A stretch of DNA of 64,000 bases, from contig CANMLW010000017.1 in the NCBI GenBank assembly GCA_947498705.1, forward strand, positions 21,088 through 85,087. The letters run 5' to 3'. This DNA comes from an uncultured Aquimarina sp. (GTDB lineage Bacteria; Bacteroidota; Bacteroidia; Flavobacteriales; Flavobacteriaceae). The position numbers were made by a program, and so were the translations under genes. This document shows positions 1 to 9,178 of this stretch, in pieces. A model generated the notes under the pieces. That model was not told where the DNA came from. It did no database searches and saw only the letters and a list, made by a program, of their open reading frames with translations. The first letter of the stretch is position 1; each line of letters begins with the position of its first letter.

Positions 1-843
1 AGCCACACTATGATGAGTATATATCTGAGTAGCAGCTAAACTGGAATGACCAAGTAATTCTTTTACAGCATTTAAATTTGCTCCTTCATTGAGCAAATGA
101 GTCGCAAAAGAATGTCTTAATATATGCGGACTTTTTTTTACTTTTGAAGAGGCCTTACTAAAATAGTTATTTATAACACGATATACAAGTGTTTCATAGA
201 TTTTAACTCCTTTTTTTGTCAAAAACAAAAATGACGTCTCTCGCTCTCCAAACAAATCAGATCGAACATCCAAATACCTCTTTAAAGTTTCTAACACCAC
301 CGGTAACAAAGGAACATATCGTTCTTTATTACGCTTCCCTAAGACCTTTATCACTCGTTTACCAACATCTATATCAGACAATTTGATATTCACCAATTCT
401 ACCCTACGAATACCAGTAGCATAAAAAATCTCAACAATAAGCTTATCCCTTACCCCCTCAAAGCTTTGATCATCATCCAATATCTTCAACACATCTTCTA
501 CCTCTTCTATAGAAAATGGCACCTGAAGCTTTTTAGCCACTTTTAAAGCCTTATGTTTTTGCAAAGGATTCTTATCTATCTGCTCTGTTTTTAACAAAAA
601 CTTGTAATATGTCTTAAGAGAAGAAACTTTTCTATTCACTGTTCTATTAGCAACTCCCGCTTCTACCAAAAGAACAATCCAAGAACGAATTTGAGCATAA
701 TTAGCTTTTGATATAGACTCACCATCATACTCATCTTCATAAAATCTAAGAAAAGACAATAGATCAGACTCATATGCCGTCACCGTATGTTTTGAATATT
801 TTTTTTCTAATAATAAATATTCAATAAATTCAGAAATGAACAT
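1..843 (-). CDS. xerC: Tyrosine recombinase, XerC/XerD type (3' end cut by window)
   Basis: Site-specific recombinase of the lambda-integrase family, expected to resolve chromosome dimers at dif. 281 codons are visible from the ATG at 841-843; only the last dozen or so residues lie outside the window. The N-terminal SAM-like core-binding domain covers about residues 1-90 and the catalytic domain starts near 105. All catalytic residues are visible: Arg146 (in ATGIRRVE), Lys170, HILR at 240-243, His266 (GHSS) and nucleophile Tyr275 (IYTHH). There is no extra insertion of the kind that marks integron integrases between the Arg/Lys and HxxR patches, so this is a housekeeping Xer protein. It is followed upstream by rpsU, a usual flavobacterial neighbourhood. 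XerC versus XerD cannot be settled here. Confidence 0.9.
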   Translation of the reverse strand, partial: MFISEFIEYLLLEKKYSKHTVTAYESDLLSFLRFYEDEYDGESISKANYAQIRSWIVLLVEAGVANRTVNRKVSSLKTYYKFLLKTEQIDKNPLQKHKALKVAKKLQVPFSIEEVEDVLKILDDDQSFEGVRDKLIVEIFYATGIRRVELVNIKLSDIDVGKRVIKVLGKRNKERYVPLLPVVLETLKRYLDVRSDLFGERETSFLFLTKKGVKIYETLVYRVINNYFSKASSKVKKSPHILRHSFATHLLNEGANLNAVKELLGHSSLAATQIYTHHSVA

Positions 844-894
844 AAAAAAACCGTTAGAAAACAAAAGTATAAAACTTTTGACATCCCAACGGTT
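844..894 (-). terminator. Nested hairpin with U-run abutting the recombinase start codon
   Basis: Read on the minus strand, AACCGTT (888-894) pairs with AACGGTT (849-855), and inside it CAAAAGT (874-880) pairs with ACTTTTG (862-868). A run of seven U (844-850) follows and ends directly at the recombinase ATG. It has the form of a rho-independent terminator for rpsU. It leaves no leader between terminator and recombinase start, so it could also limit read-through expression of the recombinase. Confidence 0.55.
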
Positions 895-963
895 AAATTT
901 TATATTAAAAAACGGAATCTTACTTCTTGTAAAAAGAAGCTATAAAGACCACGTTATTTGCTA

Positions 964-1158
964 TTAAATTTCTTCTTGATCTCTTAAGTGCTGTATATAC
1001 TGCGCTTTTTGGATTTGAGCTCTTCTCTCTACAGAAGGCTTTGTAAATTGTTGACGTTTACGAAGCTGACGCATCGTTCCTGTTCGATCAAATTTTCTTT
1101 TAAAACGCTTTAACGCTCTATCTATATTTTCTCCGTCTTTAACTGGTATAATTAACAT
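964..1158 (-). CDS. rpsU: 30S ribosomal protein S21
   Basis: Small basic 64-residue protein matching S21: it starts MLIIPVKDGENIDRALKRFK and continues with a Lys/Arg-rich helix containing RQLRKRQ. S21 sits on the 30S subunit near the mRNA 5' end and the anti-Shine-Dalgarno, where it influences initiation. The length is normal for Bacteroidota S21. It lies between the Xer recombinase (downstream) and an acyl-CoA dehydrogenase gene (upstream, 195 bp away), so it probably has its own promoter in 1159-1353. A purine-rich stretch reading AAAGGAGGTGCCAC lies just 5' of the start on the minus strand (about 1159-1175). This strong Shine-Dalgarno-like site is unusual for this group, where most genes lack one. 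Confidence 0.95.
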   Translation of the reverse strand: MLIIPVKDGENIDRALKRFKRKFDRTGTMRQLRKRQQFTKPSVERRAQIQKAQYIQHLRDQEEI

Positions 1159-1159
1159 A

Positions 1160-1175
1160 GTGGCACCTCCTTTCT
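1160..1175 (-). promoter_or_regulatory. Strong Shine-Dalgarno-like site before rpsU
   Basis: On the minus strand the sequence just before the rpsU ATG contains AAAGGAGGTGCC, a near-perfect complement of the 16S 3' tail. The other starts I read in this window lack such a site. rpsU in Bacteroidota is known to keep an SD and to be autoregulated, because S21 helps control access to the anti-SD. The site therefore decides the rpsU start and suggests autogenous control. Confidence 0.7.
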
Positions 1176-1353
1176 TTAGAAATAATTAGGCTGCAAAGAT
1201 AACACAAAACTATTATCTGCAAAGTTTTTTTAATTATTTATTTCAAAAAAAACCTCTTTAATTTTGACTCCTATTATAACAGGTGAAAAAACAGGTTATT
1301 TCTTCGGCTTAAAACCAAATAGCTTTTATGATTATTAAAGTATCCGGCAAATT

Positions 1354-2520
1354 TTATGTAACTGGTTTATATTCTTTTTTATCTATTATAATCTTAGCTA
1401 TAATTTCTCTAAGGATTTCTGACGTACCGCCGCCTATAGGCCCCAATCGACTATCTCTAAGCAGTCTTGCTAAAGGATATTCTTCCATATATCCATATCC
1501 TCCTAAAAGCTGTAAACACTTATAAATAGCTTCGTCAGCCATCTTGGTAGAAATTAGTTTAGACATACTCGCTTCCTTTACAACATATTCTCCTTCATTA
1601 AGTCGCTTTGCAACAGAATAGTTAAACTCTTTACATACTTCTACCTCGCTAGCTATATCTGCTATTGTATGACGTAATGCCTGAAACTTATCTAAAGCTT
1701 TACCAAACGCTTCTCGTTCTGACATATATTGTAATACATACTCCAAAGCATATTCTGTACGAGCATGAGCATTTACTCCCATAATTAACCTCTCTAACGC
1801 AAAATGTTGCATAATATATGAGAATCCAGCATTTTCTTCACCCATTAAGTTTTGGGCAGGTATTCTAACATTATCAAAAGCTATCTCTCCTGTATCTGAA
1901 GCTTTCCAACCTAATTTTTCTAGTTTAGTAGCCGATACACCTTGCGTATCTCTATCAATAATAAAAATACTTATACCTTTATTTCCAAGTTCTGGATTTG
2001 TCTTAGCTGCTATCACCAAATAATCACTATACACTCCATTAGTAATAAATGTTTTCGATCCATTTATTACATATTCATCTCCTTCTTTAATCGCTGTTGT
2101 TCGCATTCCTGCAACATCGGATCCTCCAAAAGGTTCTGTGATCGCCAAACACCCTATTTTTTCACCTGTTATACTAGGGGTCAAATATGTTTCTTTAATC
2201 CTATGATCTCCTTCTTTATTAACATGAGTCATTGCCAGATATGCATGCGCCCATATTGCCGCCGCAAAGCCTCCTGAATTAATTTTCTGCAACTCCTCCA
2301 GAAGTATCACCGTATAAAAAAGATCCAAGCCTAATCCACCGTATTCTTCTGGATAAGCAATTCCGAAATATCCCATTTCTCCAAATTTCTTCCATATAAA
2401 ACGATCAATATCTCCCGTTTTCTCCCATTGATCTATATAAGGTACTACTTCTTTTTTCAGAAATACCTTAAGACTTTCTCTAAACAATTCGTGTTCTTCT
2501 GTAAAATACCTGTTATTCAT
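1354..2520 (-). CDS. Acyl-CoA dehydrogenase
   Basis: FAD flavoprotein that introduces an alpha-beta double bond into acyl-CoA, the first step of beta-oxidation or of branched-chain amino-acid breakdown. The 388-residue length is standard. The order is normal: helical N domain (EEHELFRESLKVFLKKEVVPYI), beta middle domain with the FAD/substrate motifs LAITEPFGGSDVAGM (about 125-140) and ITNGVYSDY, then a C-terminal helical domain with LQLLGGYGYMEEYPLARLLRD and IGGGTSEILREIIAK. Glu in GYMEEYP sits in the usual region of the catalytic base and FAD contacts, but I cannot assign the substrate chain length. It is a single gene, with a ComEA-like gene on its upstream side separated by about 290 bp of sequence with no clear feature. 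Confidence 0.93.
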   Translation of the reverse strand: MNNRYFTEEHELFRESLKVFLKKEVVPYIDQWEKTGDIDRFIWKKFGEMGYFGIAYPEEYGGLGLDLFYTVILLEELQKINSGGFAAAIWAHAYLAMTHVNKEGDHRIKETYLTPSITGEKIGCLAITEPFGGSDVAGMRTTAIKEGDEYVINGSKTFITNGVYSDYLVIAAKTNPELGNKGISIFIIDRDTQGVSATKLEKLGWKASDTGEIAFDNVRIPAQNLMGEENAGFSYIMQHFALERLIMGVNAHARTEYALEYVLQYMSEREAFGKALDKFQALRHTIADIASEVEVCKEFNYSVAKRLNEGEYVVKEASMSKLISTKMADEAIYKCLQLLGGYGYMEEYPLARLLRDSRLGPIGGGTSEILREIIAKIIIDKKEYKPVT

Positions 2521-2812
2521 ATAACAACTTTATCATTTTTACTAATCAAAACTCAAAAATTTCTAAACGTTTCTAAGCTGTATGTTTTACAACTTATCTT
2601 ACCACAAATTTTACAAATAACACATCTATTCATAAAATCATGCTATTCATCAAAACTGTCTATTTATAAATATACAATTAAAATGAACTCTGTTTTACTT
2701 TTAATTCGGCAATCTTTTCTACGCTACAAATAAATTCAAATTCTATTCAAAAGAGAATAAAGAACTATTCTATAGAGACTTATCAAAAACTACCGTAGAT
2801 TTTGTTTTGATT

Positions 2813-3685
2813 TTAATTTAACGTCAAATATAATGCTATTCTATCTATTTTTTCTAAAGAAAAACCTTCGATTTTTTCTAATTCATCAAAGCTAGATATT
2901 TGCCCATTATTTTTTATGAAATCTACAATTTCTATAGCTGTCTCAAAATCGAAATAAGGAACGTTCATTAACTCCTTTACCTTAGCATTGTTTAGATTTA
3001 TTTTTTTTATTTCCTTAGGGGTCTTAACTGTATATAGCGATAGAAGTTTATTTTTCTGATTATCATACAATCCATAAATATCTTCTATTTGAAGATCACT
3101 TACAAAACCTCCTATTTTATTTCGGTATTTAATTATTCTCTCTGCAATAAAGTCTGGCATCCCAACGTGCTCTTGCAACTCAATTACCGTGGCAGTGTTT
3201 AAATCTTTTTTTTGAGCATAAGGTAAATTTGCATGATTTCTAACAGTATTTCTTGTACTTTTGGAAGTGTTCTTTGTCCAATCCGGAAATTTAAACAACG
3301 GAGAAATACGCTCTAGTAAGGAATCTGAAACCCTTGTTACCTTTTTAAATTCTGCGACAGAATTAATCCATTTCCCATTATCTCTATACGCAAACAGTCT
3401 ATCTAGTTCTTCTGTAGAAAGTCCGAGTAAGTACCCTTTGTAATCTGAAATAAAATTAGGGTTAAATAATTTATGTTGTTGTTTTTTCTTTTTGCTTTGG
3501 CTAATTGTTTTAAGCGAATCTATTTCCTTTTGAAACCTCTTTAATTCGACAAAGTTATTTTTAGGTTTTTGTCTATTATTATAAAAATAATAGCTCGAAA
3601 CAATTCCTAAAAGAAGGATTGATAAAAGAAAAATCCCATTTCGAAAACGTGTATGTAATTCGAAATGGGATTTTATTTTTGTCAT
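2813..3685 (-). CDS. Helix-hairpin-helix protein (ComEA-like), membrane-anchored
   Basis: 290 residues with one N-terminal membrane segment (about 15-32, NGIFLLSILLLGIVSSYYFY) and a periplasmic part made of several helix-hairpin-helix units. Recognisable repeats are DLNTATVIELQEHVGMPDFIA (about 162-182) and INLNNAKVKELMNVPYFDFE (about 228-250), then a final FDELEKIEGFSLEKID. Such LNxAxxxEL...GI/GM repeats are the ComEA/HhH-1 DNA-binding fold, which in naturally competent bacteria holds incoming DNA. Flavobacterial proteins of this class are widely conserved but their role is not proven. It ends 10 bp from the alanine symporter start on the same strand, so the two may share a transcript. Confidence 0.8.
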   Translation of the reverse strand: MTKIKSHFELHTRFRNGIFLLSILLLGIVSSYYFYNNRQKPKNNFVELKRFQKEIDSLKTISQSKKKKQQHKLFNPNFISDYKGYLLGLSTEELDRLFAYRDNGKWINSVAEFKKVTRVSDSLLERISPLFKFPDWTKNTSKSTRNTVRNHANLPYAQKKDLNTATVIELQEHVGMPDFIAERIIKYRNKIGGFVSDLQIEDIYGLYDNQKNKLLSLYTVKTPKEIKKINLNNAKVKELMNVPYFDFETAIEIVDFIKNNGQISSFDELEKIEGFSLEKIDRIALYLTLN

Positions 3686-3695
3686 AAAAGTTATG

Positions 3696-5294
3696 TTACT
3701 TATTCGAAGCCTTTATAGCAGTAAAATACCGTGCAAGTTGTTTTTTAACAACAGGGAATAAGAAAAATAATCCTACCATATTTGGAAATACCATTGCAAA
3801 GATCATTGCATCAGAGAATGCCCAAATAGAATTCATACTTGCAGCAGCACCGATAACAATAAAGCTTAAGAACAATAATTTATATACTAAATCTGCCACT
3901 TTACCTCTTCCGAATAAAAATTTCCAAGATTGTAATCCATAATATGACCATGATATCATAGTAGACACTGCAAATAGCACTACTGCAATGGTTAAGAAAA
4001 TATTAGAATACGGTATATACTCTGCAAATGCCATAGAAGTAATACCAGCTCCTTCGTACGAAACTCCATCAATTAAAACAGCTCCACTACCATCGCCGCC
4101 ATATGTAAAAGCACCTCCAAAATTAAATATAATAATCACCAATGCTGTCATTGTACAAATTACAACAGTATCTATAAATGGTTCTAATAAAGCAACCAAT
4201 CCTTCTGAAGCAGAGTAATTTGTTTTTACCGCAGAATGCGCAATGGATGCAGAACCTGCTCCGGCTTCATTCGAAAAGGCGGCTCTTTGAAAACCAACCA
4301 ACAAAACTCCAATTACACCTCCAACTCCTATAGCCTTAGGATTAAATGCCTCTGTAACGATTAATCCAATAGCGTCATCTACAAAAGAGAAATTACTAAA
4401 AATAATATACAAACAAGCTAATATGTACATCACTGCCATAAAAGGAACTACTTTTTCTGTTACCGAAGCAATTCGCTTTATTCCTCCTATGATAATAATC
4501 CCTACCAGAATTGCCAGAGTTATACCAATCCAAAAACCAGCACCAGTACTTTCTAATCCAAAAATTTCTTTAAGAACAATTGTTGCCTGATTGGATTGAG
4601 CTGCATTACCTCCACCAAAAGAACCTCCTATACAAAAAATTGCAAATAATACTGCTGCAATCTTACCAAACACTTTAAATCCTTTATCCTTAAGTCCTTT
4701 ACTTAAATAATACATAGGTCCTCCGTATACCGTACCATCTTCTCCTACATCTCTATATTGTACACCCAAGGTGCATTCTACAAACTTAGTGGACATACCT
4801 AAAAAGCCACAAATAATCATCCAGAATGTTGCTCCAGGCCCTCCCAAAGCAATTGCCAATGCAACTCCAGCTATATTACCATTACCTACAGTACCAGAAA
4901 CTGCTGTTGCCAACGCCTGAAAATGACTTACTTCTCCTTCTTTACTTTCATCTCTTATGGTGTCTTTAATATCTCCATCTACAGCAGCCGAAGGATCTCC
5001 TAAACTATGATCTTCTACATCATCATATTTACCTCTTACCACGTTAATGGCTTTCCCAAAATATCGAATATTAGGGAACCCAAAATAAATGGTAAAAAAC
5101 AAAGCACTAAGAACTAATAGTATTAAAACAAAAGGAGTATCAAAAACTCTAAAGAAAATTACGGCTGAAAAAAAGTCAGAAATTGGTTTAAAACCTTCGT
5201 CTATTTTTTGATCCAAACCTTTTTCTACGGTTTCTTGTGCAAAGGTAATAATGGGTGTGAGAATGACTAAAAGTGAAAGAAGAGATCTCTTCAT
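3696..5294 (-). CDS. Sodium:alanine symporter (AGCS family)
   Basis: Inner-membrane Na+-coupled importer of alanine or glycine. 532 residues with many hydrophobic helices. The family signature appears as SGTVGNGNIAGVALAIALGG (about 133-152) followed by PGATFWM; GGPMYYLSKG and AFSNEAGAGSASIAHSA are also AGCS hallmarks. An N-terminal cleavable-looking signal (MKRSLLSLLVILTPIITFAQ) precedes the first helix, which is common in Bacteroidota AGCS proteins. A charged loop (DPSAAVDGDIKDTIRDES) sits between helices 1 and 2. Neighbours: a ComEA-like gene 10 bp downstream and a K+ channel gene 102 bp upstream, all on the minus strand. Confidence 0.93.
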   Translation of the reverse strand: MKRSLLSLLVILTPIITFAQETVEKGLDQKIDEGFKPISDFFSAVIFFRVFDTPFVLILLVLSALFFTIYFGFPNIRYFGKAINVVRGKYDDVEDHSLGDPSAAVDGDIKDTIRDESKEGEVSHFQALATAVSGTVGNGNIAGVALAIALGGPGATFWMIICGFLGMSTKFVECTLGVQYRDVGEDGTVYGGPMYYLSKGLKDKGFKVFGKIAAVLFAIFCIGGSFGGGNAAQSNQATIVLKEIFGLESTGAGFWIGITLAILVGIIIIGGIKRIASVTEKVVPFMAVMYILACLYIIFSNFSFVDDAIGLIVTEAFNPKAIGVGGVIGVLLVGFQRAAFSNEAGAGSASIAHSAVKTNYSASEGLVALLEPFIDTVVICTMTALVIIIFNFGGAFTYGGDGSGAVLIDGVSYEGAGITSMAFAEYIPYSNIFLTIAVVLFAVSTMISWSYYGLQSWKFLFGRGKVADLVYKLLFLSFIVIGAAASMNSIWAFSDAMIFAMVFPNMVGLFFLFPVVKKQLARYFTAIKASNK

Positions 5295-5396
5295 GATTAT
5301 ATAAGTTATATTGAATTTATTTTTCTAACAAAAGAGCAAGATGGTAAAAAAAACGGTTGATTACAATTTTTTACAAACTAAATGTTTTTACATAAA

Positions 5397-6413
5397 CTAG
5401 ATATTAAACTCTTTATTCAACAGATTAATTTGTTCTGGACGACCCAAAACCACTATTTTAGAACCTGGTCTCAATTCTGTATCCGCCTCTGGGTTAACTA
5501 TATATTCTCCATCTGGAGATTTATAACCTATAATTGTACAACCTGTCTTAGATCGCATATCTATCTCACGAATCGTTTGCGTCTCGGATTTATCAAAAAT
5601 ATCTTCAAAAGATACTTCTTCTATGTTGATTGATTTCTTACCAATAATAGACAAGTTATCTAAGAATTCTATTAAATCAGGAACCACAACCAATGATGCC
5701 ATATGATCTCCTCCTATACGATCAGGCATAATCACATTATCTGCTCCGGCCAATCTTATTTTTTTGTACGAGGCATCTTGAGAAGCTCTACTTATAATTT
5801 TTAGTTCTTTATTTATTTGTCGAGCCGAAAGTACTATAAATAAATTATCAGCATCCTCTGGTAAAGTACAAATTAAACAAGCCGCATTCTTAATTCCAGC
5901 TTCTAACAGAACCTCATCTTCTGTAGCATTTCCTTTTAGAAAAAATAAATTATCATTTTGATAACGCTCTATAACAGCTTCATCTTTTTCTATAATGACA
6001 AAAGGCTTATCATAGGCTAACAATTTTGCTGCAGCCTGCTTACCATTACGGCCATATCCAATAATAATGATATGGTTTTCTATTTGATGTATCATTTTTT
6101 GCATTTTTCTGTATTGCATTCTTTTTGGATCATTCTTACTCACTATATATTCTGTAATGACAGAAACGGTATAAGCAAATATTGCTACACTCGTAGAAAT
6201 AAGAAATACAGTAAATAATTTTGCATTGTCATCAAGAGGAGCTACCTCTCCAAACCCAACGGTAGACATGGTTATCACAGTCATATACAAAGCATCTACC
6301 CATGAATAATCTGAAAAAAAACGAAAACCAAAAACTCCTACTATAATTACAACAACTAATAAAATTAAAGCTATATATAATTTAGGGCTTCCCCAATTAT
6401 TAATTTTTATCAT
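5397..6413 (-). CDS. Potassium channel with RCK (TrkA-N/TrkA-C) domains
   Basis: Two-helix K+ channel subunit with a cytosolic ligand-sensing module, 338 residues. TM1 is about 11-31, the pore helix and selectivity filter read MSTVGFGEVAP (about 49-59), and TM2 is about 68-92. A Rossmann RCK-N domain begins IIIIGYGRNGKQAAAKLL (about 114-131), and a TrkA-C domain ends the protein (ADTELRPGSKIVVLGRPEQI). The layout matches MthK-type channels, so four subunits should form a gated K+ pore. It overlaps the PspC-domain gene upstream by 4 nt (ATGA), which indicates translational coupling. Confidence 0.92.
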   Translation of the reverse strand: MIKINNWGSPKLYIALILLVVVIIVGVFGFRFFSDYSWVDALYMTVITMSTVGFGEVAPLDDNAKLFTVFLISTSVAIFAYTVSVITEYIVSKNDPKRMQYRKMQKMIHQIENHIIIIGYGRNGKQAAAKLLAYDKPFVIIEKDEAVIERYQNDNLFFLKGNATEDEVLLEAGIKNAACLICTLPEDADNLFIVLSARQINKELKIISRASQDASYKKIRLAGADNVIMPDRIGGDHMASLVVVPDLIEFLDNLSIIGKKSINIEEVSFEDIFDKSETQTIREIDMRSKTGCTIIGYKSPDGEYIVNPEADTELRPGSKIVVLGRPEQINLLNKEFNI

Positions 6414-6631
6414 AAATCAAAAACTGAAGTTCGTTTGGTATATACCAAATCCTTTAATTTTAACCAGAATGCCATATTAAGGTAGATCACGAACCCCAAG
6501 CCTACAGTAGCAAAAGTTAAATAAATAAAAAACAATCGAACGTTTTTTGCTCGCATTCCTAACCTATCTGCTACACGGGAAGAAACATAAAATCCATTTC
6601 TTTCTAAAAAATGTCTAAGATTATAAAACAT
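6410..6631 (-). CDS. PspC-domain small membrane protein
   Basis: 73-residue protein. The PspC pattern is visible: VSSRVADRLGMRAKNVRLFFIY followed by a single membrane helix (FIYLTFATVGLGFVIYLNMAFW, about 35-56) and a short basic tail. PspC domains in the phage-shock system sense envelope stress, but single-domain versions like this one have no proven role. The stop codon overlaps the start of the K+ channel gene by 4 nt, so the two are probably co-translated. A functional link to K+ or membrane-potential stress is inference. Confidence 0.8.
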   Translation of the reverse strand: MFYNLRHFLERNGFYVSSRVADRLGMRAKNVRLFFIYLTFATVGLGFVIYLNMAFWLKLKDLVYTKRTSVFDL

Positions 6632-6731
6632 AACGCAAAATAATTATATTATCATTAATACAGAAGTGATCTTGACATTTTTAATCCCAGATTATATAAA
6701 ATCTAGTATACCTTTAAATCATGATACAGAC

Positions 6732-8018
6732 TCATATATTTGATTTATTAAGTAAAAAATTACCTATTTCACATCGCAAGCAAGCATTTTTATCGCAATA
6801 GATTGTTTTAAGCTGAATCATTGCCTGAGAATGCATTGCATTTTCTATAGGTATTTGTAATGCAGTAAAATTATCTATAATACTATTTTTCTCTGAAGAA
6901 ATTTGAGTTATCATATCAAAAACTTCTTCATTAGACTCGTGTCCAATACTTCGTTGATAAACAAATTTTATTGGAATAATTGTATTGATCAATAATAGAT
7001 CTATGAATGATTTTGAAATGTTCTTATTAACGGTCTTTGATTCTTTATTAAAAGTATAGTGGTTAGTCCAAAAATTGCTTACTCCTACTTTAAAAAGTTC
7101 ATAAAATTTTTCTGGAGTTTGAAATCTTATGACATCCTGGAATAAATTTTTATTCTTAAAATACAACATTGCTAACTGCGCTAATCTTATTGTTGGAAAA
7201 TTAGAAGGGCGAAGCCTAAAAAACTGAACAGGCAACACCCCTGTATTATTAAGCTTAAACTTATTTTTAATATACGCATACTCATTGTTAAGATGCATAG
7301 CATAAGCATCATTCATCTCGTAATCTAAAAGATCTGCTTGCCCAAAAAACAATGCTTCTATAAGATCAAGGCGGTTTATACATTTTCTGAGTATTGAAAA
7401 ATTTATTGAATTGGCTAAGCTTAAAAAAGCTTCTCCATTTGTTTTCAGGCCAAAATTTTTGGCTAGCATTTTAAAAAGTACTACTTCCCAATCGTTGGCT
7501 GATTCTTTTAAAAGTTCAGAAATCAAAACTGTTTTACTCTCTAGTCTTTCTAGATATAATCTTTCTTGCCAACCCGAGAGGATAAAGTCTGGTATATCCT
7601 TTAATTCCTTTTTGCAAGCAATCTGATTTTTTTCTCCTTTATAAAAAAGTTCTTTATAGTTACTCAATATATCTTGAGAGACATACTGTTTCAGTTCTAA
7701 TGTTGGTATAACTGTATTATCTTTTCTAAATATATCTACATCGTGTTCCCAAACCACATGAAGAATAACATTATCATAGGCAGGATCATTTTCATGATTA
7801 TGCACATACCAATCACCAGAAGTAAGGTGTACCTCTATTGTACCTGCCCATTTTTGTCCTTCTATAATAAGTCTGGCATCAAAAAAATCAGGCCCAGAGT
7901 GTAGCTCATTATGCCAACCAGTATGTTGAAGAATTATACTTTCATTATTTGTTGTTTCAAGGTCTGAAAACTTAAATTTTTTAAATTTCCATAGGTATTG
8001 AAGAAAATCCTCGGTCAT
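6732..8018 (-). CDS. DUF2851 family protein
   Basis: 428-residue protein conserved across Bacteroidota and without assigned function. Features typical of the family are the early TEDFLQYLWKFKKF, the block ILQHTGWHNELHSGPDFFDARL (about 30-51), GTIEVHLTSGDWYVHNHE with several His/Asp residues, VILHVVWEHD, and the C-terminal cysteine pair in CDKNACLRCEIGNFLL. The His/Asp-rich N-terminal half resembles a nuclease-like or metal-binding core, but I cannot prove activity. It is cytosolic (no signal peptide). The start at 8018 agrees with the family's usual beginning. Confidence 0.8.
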   Translation of the reverse strand: MTEDFLQYLWKFKKFKFSDLETTNNESIILQHTGWHNELHSGPDFFDARLIIEGQKWAGTIEVHLTSGDWYVHNHENDPAYDNVILHVVWEHDVDIFRKDNTVIPTLELKQYVSQDILSNYKELFYKGEKNQIACKKELKDIPDFILSGWQERLYLERLESKTVLISELLKESANDWEVVLFKMLAKNFGLKTNGEAFLSLANSINFSILRKCINRLDLIEALFFGQADLLDYEMNDAYAMHLNNEYAYIKNKFKLNNTGVLPVQFFRLRPSNFPTIRLAQLAMLYFKNKNLFQDVIRFQTPEKFYELFKVGVSNFWTNHYTFNKESKTVNKNISKSFIDLLLINTIIPIKFVYQRSIGHESNEEVFDMITQISSEKNSIIDNFTALQIPIENAMHSQAMIQLKTIYCDKNACLRCEIGNFLLNKSNI

Positions 8019-8216
8019 TTGTGTAATAATTTATAGTATGGTAAAAATCTTTTGTCATAACAGACAAAAATTTCTATTACACATCTTGGGTAGGATAAAA
8101 AATGATAATAGTTTTGTTAAAAAATCGGGAATGAAAATACTAAAATTAATTCTAAACCTGTAAGTTCATCATATCTTTATTGACTAAAACTGCCAAATGA
8201 CTAACCCCTACAAAAA

Positions 8217-9074
8217 ATGAATGCTACTCTGAAGTCTATTTTCATAGCTCTTTTCCCTGTTACTTCTCTTTATTTTCTGATCATGACCAGTATTCAAATC
8301 TATCATGATGGATTATCAATCAACAACATAGGGCAATTATTTATATTTACAACTATTGTAGCTTTCTTTGCTCTACTTTTTTTAAAACCCGTAGCCAGAA
8401 CCAAGGCAGGTCTAACAATACATACTTTTTTTATTGCTATCGGTTTTCTAACAAGCATCATATCTTCTATAATCATAGAAAAAAACATAAATATTGCGCT
8501 ACCTTCTATTGGCTTATTTATCGGTTGGATACTATACTTAAAATGGTACTCAGTTTTTGCAAATAGAGAAAAAAACACCATTATTAAAGTAGGGAATCAA
8601 TTACCCAATTTGGAACTAGAAGATATCCATAAAAACAAGGTCAACACTTCAGGGTTTATTGGCAATCCGTCTATTTATTTATTCTACAGAGGAAATTGGT
8701 GTCCATTATGTATGGCGCAAATAAAGGAAATAGCATCACAATACAAAGAGCTTGAAAAAAGAAGTGTACATACCGTATTTATAAGCCCACAACCTCATAA
8801 CCATACAAGTTCACTGGCAAAAAGATTTGGTTTACAGTTTAATTATCTAATTGACACAAATAATAAGGTAGCGAAGCAACTACAAATTTTCTCTAAAAAT
8901 GGAATACCTATGGGGTTTCAAGTATTTGGTTATAATAGTAATACAGTAATGCCAACGGTAATAATTACTGATGCCAATGGTAAAATTATCTTTGCAGACT
9001 TAACCGATAATTATAGAGTACGTCCAGAACCGGCAACATTTTTAGAAATTTTAGATCGACATACAAATCTCTAA
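8217..9074 (+). CDS. Membrane-anchored peroxiredoxin/AhpC-TSA-like protein
   Basis: 285 residues in two parts. Residues 1-118 hold about four membrane helices (SIFIALFPVTSLYFLIM, LFIFTTIVAFFALLFL, TIHTFFIAIGFLTSI, IALPSIGLFIGWILYL). After that comes a thioredoxin-fold AhpC/TSA domain (about 125-285) with GNQLPNLELEDI, the active-site segment YRGNWCPLCMAQIKEI (Cys at the N-end of the helix, in a CPLC motif), then TVFISPQ and PTVIITDANGKIIFADLTDNYRVRPEP. It probably reduces peroxides or thiols at the membrane. Which side of the membrane the thioredoxin domain faces is not clear. It is a single plus-strand gene, divergent from the DUF2851 gene. Confidence 0.75.
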   Translation: MNATLKSIFIALFPVTSLYFLIMTSIQIYHDGLSINNIGQLFIFTTIVAFFALLFLKPVARTKAGLTIHTFFIAIGFLTSIISSIIIEKNINIALPSIGLFIGWILYLKWYSVFANREKNTIIKVGNQLPNLELEDIHKNKVNTSGFIGNPSIYLFYRGNWCPLCMAQIKEIASQYKELEKRSVHTVFISPQPHNHTSSLAKRFGLQFNYLIDTNNKVAKQLQIFSKNGIPMGFQVFGYNSNTVMPTVIITDANGKIIFADLTDNYRVRPEPATFLEILDRHTNL

Positions 9075-9141
9075 AACCTAAAATCTTGCCACGCCACATC
9101 TAACAAACAACACAAAAACAACACTTTATACAGTAAAAAAC

Positions 9142-9178
9142 ACCATTCATACAGTATATCATGTCGTACATACAATTG
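9142..9178 (+). promoter_or_regulatory. Two-repeat LytTR-like operator upstream of the first M57 gene
   Basis: ACCATTCATACA (9142-9153) is followed exactly 21 bp later by GTCGTACATACAATTG (9163-9178). The second half repeats the core CATACA and carries the same ATTG tail as the operator before the second M57 gene. Two direct repeats two helical turns apart, with core ACCATTCA, resemble sites of LytTR-domain regulators such as BtsR (known pattern ACC[GA]CT[CT]A with 13-bp spacing). It lies about 320 bp before the start codon at 9497. Confidence 0.5.

Noticed and set aside
1..843. Tyrosine recombinase considered as the integrase of the cassette array
   Set aside because: It has ordinary XerC/D motifs without the extra integron-integrase segment, sits in the standard xer-rpsU context, and lies 50 kb away on the distal side of the array.
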